A stretch of 64,000 nt of DNA from Saccharopolyspora indica (GTDB lineage Bacteria > Actinomycetota > Actinomycetes > Mycobacteriales > Pseudonocardiaceae): NCBI RefSeq assembly GCF_027853965.1, contig NZ_JAQGLB010000016.1, positions 145,910 to 209,909 on the forward strand, written 5' to 3'. The translations under genes and the position numbers were made by a program. Shown here piece after piece: positions 8,169 to 15,349 of this stretch (positions are counted from its first letter, which is position 1; each line of letters starts with the position of its first letter). Below the pieces are notes generated by a model that was not told where the DNA came from, searched no databases, and was given only the letters and a program-made list of their open reading frames with translations.

Positions 8169-9026
8169 TTACAACTCCCGAGCGAGCCGGTTCAGGAAGG
8201 TGATCGATTCCTTCTGGCTCAGCGCCATGGACCGCAGGGCGCCGAAGTTCAGGGTATATGTCTCAACTTCGACCGGATCCTCCATGTAGACGCTTCCCGT
8301 GAGGTGCTCCACGAACGCCACGTCCGGATCATCCTGGTTGGGGAAGGACAGCAGGATGAAGGGTGAACCGAGCGCGGGGATAGCTCCCGCGCTGAACGGC
8401 AGGATCTGAACTGTCACGTTGGGCAGCTTGGCGCTGGTCACGAGGTGCTTGAGCTGTTCGCGCATGATCTCGGGGCCGCCCACGAGCTGTCGTAGCGCTG
8501 GCTCGTGAATGACAGTTCCCACGGTGAGCGGGTTCGCCTCGTGCAGCCGTGCCTGCCGCTGGGCACGGAGTTCGGTCCGTTCCTTCATGACGACCTCGTC
8601 GGCCCTTGGTATCCACGCCTGCATGAGTTCGGTGGCGTAGCGCTCGGTCTGCAACAGCCCGGGAATCAGCTCGCCGGAGAACTCGCGCACCTCGGCGGCT
8701 TCGGATTCCAGCCCGATGTACTCCTCGAAGTGCGATGCCAGAGCATCTTGGCCGTAGCGCAGCCACCAGCCCTTCTGCCTGGCTTGCAGCGCGAGTGCGA
8801 CGTACTGATCGCGTTCCGCGTCGGGCACGCCGTAGACCGCCGCGAGTGCGAGAACTTCCGCCGGTCCGGCTGACTTCTCGGCGTTCTCGAACCTGCTGAG
8901 CTTCGGCTTCGACCAGTCCAGCGCGGCGGCGACGTCTTCCTGGCGGAGCCCGGCTTCCGCGCGCCAACGCCGGATTCCGCGGGTGAGCCGGCGCAGTCGC
9001 ACCGTCGGGCTGATCCGCTCTTCCAC
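8169..9026 (-). CDS. XRE-family HTH regulator with DUF5753 (WhiJ-like)
   Basis: DNA-binding regulator of 285 residues. An N-terminal Cro/C1-type HTH (RLRRLTRGIRRWRAEAGLRQ, then LDWSKPKLSRFENAEKS) is followed by the DUF5753 domain (FEEYIGLESEAAEVREFSGE, ERYATELMQA, PEIMREQLKHLV, and LPFSAGAIPALGSPF). The frame is open to 9053, but GTG at 9026 has AAGGAGG five bases upstream and gives the family start MEERISPTVRLRRL, so it is chosen. It heads a three-gene operon with two DUF397 genes and is divergent from a small zinc-finger gene. A 15-bp dyad at 9138-9152 lies in that promoter region and may be its operator. Confidence 0.88.
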   Translation of the reverse strand: MEERISPTVRLRRLTRGIRRWRAEAGLRQEDVAAALDWSKPKLSRFENAEKSAGPAEVLALAAVYGVPDAERDQYVALALQARQKGWWLRYGQDALASHFEEYIGLESEAAEVREFSGELIPGLLQTERYATELMQAWIPRADEVVMKERTELRAQRQARLHEANPLTVGTVIHEPALRQLVGGPEIMREQLKHLVTSAKLPNVTVQILPFSAGAIPALGSPFILLSFPNQDDPDVAFVEHLTGSVYMEDPVEVETYTLNFGALRSMALSQKESITFLNRLAREL

Positions 9027-9137
9027 CACGTCCTCCTTCGCCCAGTTCACCACTTGGATCTTGGCAGTCTCGGGAACTCCCAGGTAGTCGCTCTTTCGCG
9101 TGTAGTCGTGGACCTTTCGAGTAACGGAGATTGCGTA

Positions 9138-9152
9138 CGTGGAAATTCCACG
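9138..9152. promoter_or_regulatory. Dyad in divergent HTH/zinc-finger promoter region
   Basis: CGTGGAAATTCCACG has two 7-base arms around one A. It lies between the HTH-DUF5753 start (9026) and the zinc-finger ORF start (9196), 112 and 44 bases away. A dyad in this place is a plausible operator for the HTH protein. No experimental motif for this family is known to me that would confirm it. Confidence 0.45.
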
Positions 9153-9195
9153 AGACGTTTCTTTCAGATTCCCGACCTCGGTGTGGAGGAAGCTC

Positions 9196-9405
9196 GTGGA
9201 GTACCTGACCTACATCTGGCGTCCGGTCACCGGTGGGCGTCACGCATTTCCCATCGCGGCGCGGAAAGCTCCGTCCGGGGAGGCCGTCACCGCCTACTGC
9301 GGTGCCGAGGCCGACGCGGCTGAGCTGCACGACCGCACCGAGGTGGACTGGGTCCGGGAGAAGTCCTGCACGGAGTGCTGGCGCATCCTCGCCGACCCGT
9401 CCTGA
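9196..9405 (+). CDS. Small zinc-finger-like protein
   Basis: Protein of 69 residues: EYLTYIWRPVTGGRHAFP at the start, then AYCGAE and CTECW, giving a Cys plus CxxC that could bind zinc with His residues. Proteins of this form sit beside HTH-DUF5753/DUF397 loci in Pseudonocardiaceae and are usually called zinc-finger or hypothetical. GTG at 9196 is set by GGAGG at 9185-9189 with good spacing; the Met at 9139 would lie across the dyad at 9138 and lacks a ribosome site. It is divergent from the HTH gene and may be part of the same regulatory unit. Function unknown. Confidence 0.6.
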   Translation: MEYLTYIWRPVTGGRHAFPIAARKAPSGEAVTAYCGAEADAAELHDRTEVDWVREKSCTECWRILADPS

Positions 9406-9422
9406 TGGCGCGGGGCGGGTGG

Positions 9423-9482
9423 CGATTTCGCGCGAAGTCGTCGCCCCGCACGCCTGGCCGATGCCGATTTCGCGCGAAATCG
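9423..9482. promoter_or_regulatory. Two related 18-bp palindromes, 42 bp apart
   Basis: CGATTTCGCGCGAAGTCG (9423-9440, one mismatch) and CGATTTCGCGCGAAATCG (9465-9482, perfect) share 17 of 18 bases and are spaced 42 bp start to start, close to four helical turns, so both would face the same side of the DNA. They lie directly upstream of the small membrane protein gene at 9508. This is typical of a two-site operator bound cooperatively. The binding protein is not known; the HTH-DUF5753 product nearby is the obvious candidate. Confidence 0.55.
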
Positions 9483-9507
9483 CCAACCCGACACGGAAGG
9501 TTCCGCC

Positions 9508-9762
9508 ATGTTCTGGCTTCACCTCAGCGCGCTCGTCCTGATCAACGTTCTGATCGCGGCTCTGATCGTCAGCTCCACCACGGTGCAGCTGCCGCTGCTC
9601 TCCCGTGCGCAGCACGCGGGAGCGGGAGAAGGCGCCTACAACGTCTGGGAGCTCATCGCTCAGGTCGAAGCCGAGCGAGAGCGGGAGATACCGAGGACTC
9701 CGCGGTTCCCGGAGCACGACCCGGATGACGAGCCCACGGGGCGCCACCACCTGCGCACTTGA
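9508..9762 (+). CDS. Small single-pass membrane protein, unknown
   Basis: 84 residues. One N-terminal membrane helix (FWLHLSALVLINVLIAALIV, about residues 2-22), then a Ser/Thr stretch and a charged cytoplasmic tail rich in Glu and Arg (VEAEREREIPRTPR). ATG at 9508 follows GGAAGG at 9495. I do not recognise a family. It lies directly after the double palindrome at 9423-9482 and after the zinc-finger gene, so it may belong to the WhiJ-like locus. It could be a membrane anchor or a small regulator, but that is speculation. Confidence 0.55.
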   Translation: MFWLHLSALVLINVLIAALIVSSTTVQLPLLSRAQHAGAGEGAYNVWELIAQVEAEREREIPRTPRFPEHDPDDEPTGRHHLRT

Positions 9763-10258
9763 CCACTGATCCGCCCCCGAGCCGGGCTGGTGCGGCTGCC
9801 TCCCCGACCACCGCACCAGCCCACCCCGGTGGCCGGGCGCGTTGCCCCCTCCCACCCGCGCGGCCACCGGCCCAGCTCTGGTTCGGCCGATCACATTCGC
9901 CTGCTGAACCCGCTTCGTGCAAGGAAAGCGCAAAGGTGACCGGGCGATTCTTGTCGCGCATGTCCAGTTCGTGCTGACATGGCGTTATGGCCGTTGGCGT
10001 GAAGCATCTCGTGTCCTGCAGATGTCACCGCGCCCAGCGGCATCATCTCGTGCTGACCGACGACCACGATCTGTGCTGATTCGCTGATCAGTCAACTTCT
10101 TCCGCGCGGGCAGCCGCGTTTTTCGCGCCACGAACCGCGATTCGCACAGCACGCAGTCCACCACGGGAGCGCCCTGCGCGTCAGGACGCGGGCGCTGTGT
10201 GGCTCCAGCGGTCTGCAGCCGCTGGAGCCACACCTTCTTCTTGAGAGCAGGCAGCGGA
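9763..10258. other. Intergenic stretch with no supported gene
   Basis: About 500 bases without a convincing reading frame on either strand. It holds short direct repeats of CATCTCGTG (near 10005 and 10045) and, at its right end, the strong hairpin listed separately at 10197-10233. Otherwise I see nothing recognisable; it could be the remnant of a lost gene. Confidence 0.5.
10197..10233. terminator. 15-bp perfect hairpin just upstream of phoU
   Basis: GTGTGGCTCCAGCGG pairs perfectly with CCGCTGGAGCCACAC around a 7-base loop, followed by the pyrimidine-rich CTTCTTCTTG. It ends 25 bases before the phoU ATG. It may terminate readthrough from the left, or form an attenuator in the phoU leader if transcription starts upstream of it. 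Confidence 0.5.
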
Positions 10259-10909
10259 ATGCGCAACGAGTACCACCACGAGTTGGACGCCCTCGTGCAC
10301 CGGCTCGCCGGGATGTGCGACTCGGTCGGCAGTGCCATGCAGAACGCCACGGCTGCGCTCTGCGGCACCGATCCGGCGAGGGCCGACTGGGTGCTGGCGC
10401 ACGAATGGGTCATCGACGACACCCGGCGGCGGATCGAGGAGGACGTGCAGCAGCTGCTGGCCCGGCAAGCGCCGGTGGCGACGGACCTGCGAGTGCTGGT
10501 CGCCGCCCTGTACGCGGCGGAGAGCGTCGAGCGCATGGGCGATCTCGCCCAGCACATCGCGACGGCCGTTCGGCGCAGGTATCCGGAGCCGGTCCTGCCC
10601 GTGCTGCTGCGCGGGCGTTTCCGCGACATGGGCGGCATCGCCGTGCGACTGGCCGCGGCGGCAGGCGAGCTGGTGCGCAACCGGGACCTCGACGACGTGC
10701 AAGCGATGATCGCCCGCGACGACGAGGTGGACCGGCTCCACCGATCGCTGTTTCCGGTGCTCAGCGACGCCGAGTGGGATTACGGGGTGGCGACGGCCGT
10801 GGATGTGACGCTGCTCAGCCGCTACTACGAGCGCTTCGCCGACCACGCGGTCTCCGTCGCACGCCGGATGGCCTACGTCGTCACCGGCGAACTGCCACAA
10901 CACGCTTGA
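10259..10909 (+). CDS. phoU: Phosphate signalling protein PhoU
   Basis: PhoU of 216 residues, starting MRNEYHHELDALVHRLAGMC. It has two three-helix PhoU repeats with the conserved LRVLVAALYAAESVERMGD and a C-terminal RYYERFADHAVSVARRM, both of which carry the metal-binding acidic ExxRxxD type positions. PhoU dampens the PhoR-PhoP response and interacts with the Pst transporter at the membrane. The usual pst or phoR/phoP neighbours are absent here, so this is an orphan copy. ATG at 10259 was preferred over the in-frame GTG at 10199, which lies inside the upstream hairpin. Convergent with the sigma factor gene. Confidence 0.88.
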   Translation: MRNEYHHELDALVHRLAGMCDSVGSAMQNATAALCGTDPARADWVLAHEWVIDDTRRRIEEDVQQLLARQAPVATDLRVLVAALYAAESVERMGDLAQHIATAVRRRYPEPVLPVLLRGRFRDMGGIAVRLAAAAGELVRNRDLDDVQAMIARDDEVDRLHRSLFPVLSDAEWDYGVATAVDVTLLSRYYERFADHAVSVARRMAYVVTGELPQHA

Positions 10910-10922
10910 TCACCGCACCAGG

Positions 10923-11801
10923 TCACGCTTGCCAGCGGCGGAGCTTCTCCGGGTTGCGGACCGCCCAGATGCGCTTGATCAGGCCGCCTTCGATGTCGAA
11001 CGCCGCCACCATCACGATGGCGCCGTCGTACCGGGTCACCAGGCCTGGGCGGCCGTTGACCGCGCGCTCCGCGAACGTCTGCTCCGGCGCTCGGGCGGCC
11101 AGTTCGACCAGGTAGCGCGCGATCCGCTCACCGCCTTCGATCGGGCGCGGCGCCGCCGGGACCAGTCCGCCGCCGTCGCCGATCGCCGTGGCGGCCGGGT
11201 CGAGGAGACCGATCAGCGCGTTGATGTCCTTGGCCTGCCAAGCCCGCTTGAAGGAGCTGACGACGTCGGCGTGCGGGGCCGTCGGTGCCGTCGACGCCGG
11301 AGACGTGCGGACGCGCCGGCGAGCTGAGGAGGCCAGCTGTCGGCATGCCGCGGGCGTGCGGCCGACGATCTCGGCCACCTCGGCGAAGCGGTAGCCGAAC
11401 ACGTCGTGCAGGACGAAGGCGACGCGCTCGGCCGGGGTCATCGACTCCAGCACGATCAGGAACGCCATGCTGACCGACTCGTCGAGGGTGATCCGGTCGG
11501 CCGGGTCGTCGAGCTCCGACCGGTCGGGCAGCGGCTCGGGAACCCATTCGCCCACGTAGCGCTCCCGCCGGGCCCGTGCCGAACCGAGCACGTCCAGGCA
11601 GATGCGGCCGGTGACGGTCGTCAGCCAGGCACCGGGGGATTCGATGGCTTCCCGCTGCTGCGCGGGCAGGGCGTACCAGCGGGCGCAGGCCTCCTGCACG
11701 ACGTCCTCGGCTTCGGTCAGCGAACCGAGGAGCCGGTAGGCGATGTTGATCAGCTGGTGGCGTTCCCGGACGATCGTGCGCAATCCCGGATCGGTGTTCA
11801 C
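10923..11801 (-). CDS. ECF41-type RNA polymerase sigma factor (SigJ-like)
   Basis: 292 residues. Sigma region 2 (LINIAYRLLGSLTEAEDVVQ) and region 4 (PAERVAFVLHDVFGYRFAEVAEIVGRTPAACRQL) are followed by a C-terminal SnoaL-like extension (about residues 185-292) ending in RNPEKLRRWQA. This long extension defines the ECF41 family and controls sigma activity without a separate anti-sigma factor. ECF41 genes are typically next to a carboxymuconolactone decarboxylase-like gene; here it is divergent from one at 11976, confirming the assignment. The GTG start has GAGGGAG upstream. A candidate target promoter lies at 11878-11904. Confidence 0.9.
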   Translation of the reverse strand: MNTDPGLRTIVRERHQLINIAYRLLGSLTEAEDVVQEACARWYALPAQQREAIESPGAWLTTVTGRICLDVLGSARARRERYVGEWVPEPLPDRSELDDPADRITLDESVSMAFLIVLESMTPAERVAFVLHDVFGYRFAEVAEIVGRTPAACRQLASSARRRVRTSPASTAPTAPHADVVSSFKRAWQAKDINALIGLLDPAATAIGDGGGLVPAAPRPIEGGERIARYLVELAARAPEQTFAERAVNGRPGLVTRYDGAIVMVAAFDIEGGLIKRIWAVRNPEKLRRWQA

Positions 11802-11877
11802 AGCGGTCTCCCTCGGTCGCGCCTGCTCTCACCGAACTCGACGAATCACCGCCTCGAACTGTGACTTCGGCGCCCCG

Positions 11878-11904
11878 CCTCACACCCTGCCGGGCTGCGT
11901 CGTC
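11878..11904 (+). promoter_or_regulatory. Candidate ECF41 promoter
   Basis: CCTCACA at 11878-11884, a 16-base spacer, then CGTC at 11901-11904. This is close to the published ECF41 consensus as I recall it (TGTCACA, 16 bases, CGTC), with five of seven matches at -35 and a full match at -10. It precedes the AhpD-like gene at 11976, the usual ECF41 target. Confidence 0.45.
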
Positions 11905-11975
11905 GGACTTCTCGCAAGCGCCCGAGATCGATCCCGGGCGCGACCACCACCGAAAATCGCGGAGAGGCGGACTAC

Positions 11976-12470
11976 ATGACCACGACGGAGAACGAGATCG
12001 AGTCGCGGCTGCCGGAACCCACGCAGTTCTTCCCCGAACTGGGCGGGATCGCCGGAGCCATGGTCAAGGCGAGCCGGAACGGTTCCATCCCGCAGACCAC
12101 CGTCGCGATGGTGCAGCTGCGTGCCGGGCAGATCGTCGGCAGCACCTACCACACCGTCCGGCAGGCCGATCTCCTGCGCAAGGCTGGGGAATCGGAGGAA
12201 CGCATCACCGCCGTCGCGACCTGGCAGGACGCCCCGTACTTCACCGCCGCCGAACGGGTCGCGCTGGAGCTCGCGGATGCGGTCTTCACCGCGAACCACC
12301 TCGCGGAGCGAGTCTCCGACGAGCTGTTCGCCAGGGCAGCCGATCACTACGACGACAAGGGGCTCTGGACGCTCATCATGGCGCTCTCGCAGATCTGCTT
12401 CTTCATCCCCGTCGCGCTCATCGCCAAGCCGATCCCCGGCATGCCCCCGGGGAAGAACTACAGCAGCTGA
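11976..12470 (+). CDS. Carboxymuconolactone decarboxylase/AhpD-like protein lacking CxxC
   Basis: 164 residues, starting MTTTENEIESRLPEPTQFFPEL. The AhpD/CMD fold is clear from MVQLRAGQIVGSTYHTVRQA and AGESEERITAVATWQDAPYF, which align with the ECF41-associated CMD proteins. In those, the segment reads roughly INGCxxCxxxH with a redox CxxC. Here both cysteines are gone (GSTYHT), leaving only Tyr and His. A peroxidase or thiol-redox function is therefore unlikely, and a regulatory or binding role in the ECF41 circuit is possible. ATG at 11976 has GGAGAGG upstream. Divergent from its sigma factor; followed by a bidirectional terminator. Confidence 0.82.
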   Translation: MTTTENEIESRLPEPTQFFPELGGIAGAMVKASRNGSIPQTTVAMVQLRAGQIVGSTYHTVRQADLLRKAGESEERITAVATWQDAPYFTAAERVALELADAVFTANHLAERVSDELFARAADHYDDKGLWTLIMALSQICFFIPVALIAKPIPGMPPGKNYSS

Positions 12471-12503
12471 GCCGACGACCCACTGCGGTGAGCCCGGAAC
12501 AGC

Positions 12504-12539
12504 GAGACGGAAGCCGCACGCCGGTGCGGCTTCCGTCTC
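12504..12539. terminator. Bidirectional terminator
   Basis: GAGACGGAAGCCGCAC pairs with GTGCGGCTTCCGTCTC over 16 bases around the loop GCCG. It lies between the convergent AhpD-like and DHFR-like genes. Confidence 0.8.
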
Positions 12540-12543
12540 GTGA

Positions 12544-13113
12544 CTACTCGGCGGCCGGGGCCGGGCGGTAGCAGAGACGGACCACGCCGGAGGGGAACGT
12601 CGTGGTGCTGGTGAGCTGGAGGCGGATCGGGCCGAGTTCGTCGAAGATCCGGGGCCCGGTTCCCCACAGGTAGGGGCTGACGTTGAACCAGAACTCGTCG
12701 ACCAGGTCGAGTTCGATGAGGGCCCGGGTCAGCTCGCCCGCGCAGGGGACGATCAGGTTGCCGTGGTGCTCTTCCTTGAGGCGGCGGATGTTCTCGGCCA
12801 GGTCGCCTTCGACGAGGGTGGCGTTCCAGTCCAGCGGTGCGGTCAGCGAGCGGGACGCGACGTACTTGGGCATGCCGTTCATCCGGGCCGCGTAGGCCTC
12901 GAAGCCGGGGACGTTCGCGAGCTGGGGCCAGGCCGCGGACAGGCCTTCGTAGGTCTTGCGGCCGAGCACCATGGCATCGGCCGCCTGCCACATCTCCAGC
13001 CCGGCCTGCATGCTGTCCGGGTCGGTGACCAGCCAGCCGCCGTGCGGTTCGGGGGCCGGAGCTTCGAAGGCGCCGTTGACGGTCGTGCCGACGTTGATGA
13101 TCAGTCGTCCCAC
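12544..13113 (-). CDS. DHFR-like/RibD C-terminal-domain reductase
   Basis: 189 residues with the RibD C-terminal/dihydrofolate reductase-like fold: LIINVGTTVNGAFEAP, then AADAMVLGRKTYEGL, KYVASRSL, LVPCAGELTRALIELDLVDEF and GTGPRIFDEL. These stand-alone YyaP-like proteins bind NADPH and are usually of unknown substrate. Its start overlaps the last 13 bases of the upstream ArsR-AHSA1 gene, so translation is coupled. The pairing of a winged-helix/AHSA1 protein with such a reductase is frequent in actinobacteria, suggesting a shared response, but no pathway is proved. Confidence 0.82.
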   Translation of the reverse strand: MGRLIINVGTTVNGAFEAPAPEPHGGWLVTDPDSMQAGLEMWQAADAMVLGRKTYEGLSAAWPQLANVPGFEAYAARMNGMPKYVASRSLTAPLDWNATLVEGDLAENIRRLKEEHHGNLIVPCAGELTRALIELDLVDEFWFNVSPYLWGTGPRIFDELGPIRLQLTSTTTFPSGVVRLCYRPAPAAE

Positions 13114-13934
13114 GTGGTGCTCCTGGTGTCGTGCGAGAGGGTGGCTGCGAGCTTGTCGAGGCTCTGGCCGAAGCCGAGCTCGATCCCCGCGATGAAGTCG
13201 GCGGATTCGACGGTGCTGTCGGTGATCCGCCAGCTGACGTCCAGCGCGGTTCCGCTGTCGGTGGCCCGGATTCCCAGGTCGACGTGCGCGGTGAAGGCGA
13301 CGCTGCCGTCGGGCAGCAGCGGGGACTGCCGGTAGGTGAGGTGCTCACCGGGGCGGACGGCTTCGACGACGCCCTCCGCGCGCCCGGCGACCTGGTCCGC
13401 GCTGTCGGTGTCCTCGACGTCGCGGTACTCGTGGACGATCCGCCCGCCCGGCCGCGCCTCGAAGACGAGCTCGGAGACGCGCAGGTCGTCGGGCGTCCAC
13501 CACTGCGCGAGCAGCGCCGGATCGGTCAGGTGCCGCCAGACCAGATCGGGATTCCCGGTCAGCGACCGGTGGAAGCTGAACGAGCGCCCGTCGGCCCAAC
13601 CTGGCCCCGCGGCGGCGCGCCGCTCCTGGTCGAGGCTGGATCCGTAGTGGTCGTAGGTCGCACCGGCGCGGTCGGCGGTATCGGCGATCCGGTTGAGCTC
13701 GATCGCCAGAACCCGCAGCGGGCCCGGCCGCAGCGCGTAGACGCGGCGCTGGCCGGTGCGCTGGGAGGTGACGACACCGGCGCGTTCAAGGGTCTGGAGG
13801 TGCTTGGTCGTCTGCGGCTGACGGGCCTCGGCGAGCTGGGCCAGGACGCCGACCGAGCGCGGCCGCTCGGCCAGCAGGCTCACGAGCCGCCAACGGGCCG
13901 GATCGGCCAGCGCGGTGAGGATGGGTGCGTCCAT
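13101..13934 (-). CDS. ArsR-type HTH fused to AHSA1/SRPBCC domain
   Basis: 277 residues with two domains. Residues 1-95 are a winged-helix ArsR-like domain (ILTALADPARWRLVSLLAER, EARQPQTTKHLQTLERAGVV). From about residue 115 an AHSA1-type START domain follows (SFHRSLTGNPDLVWRHLTDP, LAQWWTPDDL, GGRIVHEYRDV). The N-terminal domain likely represses its own operon, and the C-terminal domain could bind a hydrophobic ligand that relieves it; this is inference from the fusion. No metal-binding CxC of ArsR repressors is visible. Its end overlaps the DHFR-like gene. Confidence 0.85.
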   Translation of the reverse strand: MDAPILTALADPARWRLVSLLAERPRSVGVLAQLAEARQPQTTKHLQTLERAGVVTSQRTGQRRVYALRPGPLRVLAIELNRIADTADRAGATYDHYGSSLDQERRAAAGPGWADGRSFSFHRSLTGNPDLVWRHLTDPALLAQWWTPDDLRVSELVFEARPGGRIVHEYRDVEDTDSADQVAGRAEGVVEAVRPGEHLTYRQSPLLPDGSVAFTAHVDLGIRATDSGTALDVSWRITDSTVESADFIAGIELGFGQSLDKLAATLSHDTRSTTWDD

Positions 13935-14013
13935 GACCAGAAGTATTCCCCGAGACGAATGTTCGCGTCAAGGAATATCTCGTGGTGAATCCGCTGCCCG
14001 CCCTTCGGTCGGC

Positions 14014-15150
14014 TCAGGTTGCTGTGATGGTCGTGATGACGTTGTGCGGTGAGGGGCGTTGGGCGATCTCGGTGGCCGCGGCGTCTGCGGCGGCGCGGAA
14101 GGCCGGTTCGCGCAGGAGTCGGGGGAGCGCGGCTTCGATCTCCGCCGTCGATTCGACGGTGATCGCGACTCCGGCGGCCGCGGCGCGGGCGGCGTTGAGC
14201 GGCTGGTCGGCGCCCTGCGGCCAGAGGAGCATGGGGATTCCGCGGCTCAAGGCGGCGAGGATCGTGCCCGCGCCGCCTGCTCCGATCACCACGTCGACCC
14301 CGTCGAGCAGGTCGTCCATCGGCACGAACGGCAGGTATTCCACGCCTTCCGGGCGGACCGCGTCGTCCGCGGGGTCGTCCTCGCCGGGGAGGCGGAGCGC
14401 GGAGCCGATGGTCGCCACGATGGTGACGTCGTGGCTGCGCACGGCCTCGACGATCGAGTGCAGCAGTGCGGCTTCCGAGAAGATCGTGCCCAGGGTGATC
14501 AGGACCGTCGGCCGGTCCTGGAGCTGCCGGTCCGGGCGGGCGGCGGTGTCGTGCGGGCGGCGGTGCGGTTGGGGCCGGAGGGTGTGCACCGGGGCCGCTG
14601 GGACCCAGTCCGGGTCCTGGAGCATCGGCGGGCACGGGTCGATGTAGCCGGCCGGGGGCGGCGGGGTGAGCCCGGCGGCGATCTGCCGCACGGCGGCGCA
14701 GTCCTCGATCTCGCCGGTGATGGCCTCGGGCAGGGCCGGGCCGACGCCGACCTGGTACCAGCGGATGTCGAGCGCTACCGCGATGGTGGGGGCGATGGCG
14801 TCGAAGGCGTCGGCGAGGACGATGTCGGGGCGCCACCGGTGGGCCTGGATCATCGCCTCCTGGACGCCCAGGTCCAGGCGGGCGCCGCCGAAGATCTCGC
14901 CGATGACCTGCGGGGTCGGCTGGAAGACGTCCGCGCCGGTGCGCTGGGCCGCTTGCGCGGAGAACTCGGCGGGCATCGGGCCGGCCGGCAGGAACTCCAC
15001 ATCCGGGTGCAGCTCCGCCGCGACCGCGTCTGCCATGCCGGAGCTCGTCGTCAGGGCGACCGCGTGCCCCGCGTCGAGCGCGGCGTGCATGAGCGGGGCC
15101 AGCGGCAGCAGGTGCCCGTACGCGGGCACCGAGCTGAACAGGATGCGCAC
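14014..15150 (-). CDS. UGT/MGT-like glycosyltransferase (GT1)
   Basis: 378 residues of GT-B fold. The N-terminus RILFSSVPAYGHLLPLAPLM and the C-terminal donor site (FVPMDDLLDGVDVVIGAGGAGTILAALSRGIPMLLWPQGADQPLNA) match antibiotic and macrolide glycosyltransferases that use NDP-sugars. Compared with the usual HHGGxGT, it has GAGGAGT, so the catalytic-site His residues of the donor loop are replaced. The GTG at 15150 starts the family N-terminus, with GGAGC upstream. It stands alone with no sugar biosynthesis genes nearby and is divergent from the helicase gene; it could be a resistance glycosyltransferase. Confidence 0.82.
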   Translation of the reverse strand: MRILFSSVPAYGHLLPLAPLMHAALDAGHAVALTTSSGMADAVAAELHPDVEFLPAGPMPAEFSAQAAQRTGADVFQPTPQVIGEIFGGARLDLGVQEAMIQAHRWRPDIVLADAFDAIAPTIAVALDIRWYQVGVGPALPEAITGEIEDCAAVRQIAAGLTPPPPAGYIDPCPPMLQDPDWVPAAPVHTLRPQPHRRPHDTAARPDRQLQDRPTVLITLGTIFSEAALLHSIVEAVRSHDVTIVATIGSALRLPGEDDPADDAVRPEGVEYLPFVPMDDLLDGVDVVIGAGGAGTILAALSRGIPMLLWPQGADQPLNAARAAAAGVAITVESTAEIEAALPRLLREPAFRAAADAAATEIAQRPSPHNVITTITAT

Positions 15151-15349
15151 TACTTGCTCCGGGTCTCGCGGCGGTGGGGATTGCATCCCATCACGTGCCG
15201 GGCGATCGGCGCCCGAAGCTTTCGTGCAGACCGGATCGGAAATCGGGCAGGGGTGTTCTGGCTGATCAGCGATGCCGTGAGGCTGGTCGGTGCAACTTAC
15301 GGTACAGTGTACGGCGAGCGATGCGGAGGTGCAGGTGGGGCAGTGCGCG

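Noticed and set aside
8329..9933. 534-codon minus-strand frame across the HTH gene
   Set aside because: Shadow frame; the HTH-DUF5753 protein is encoded in another frame of the same strand.
12458..13348. 296-codon minus-strand frame overlapping the ArsR-AHSA1 and DHFR-like genes
   Set aside because: Low-complexity shadow; the overlapping genes have recognisable domains and coupled starts.
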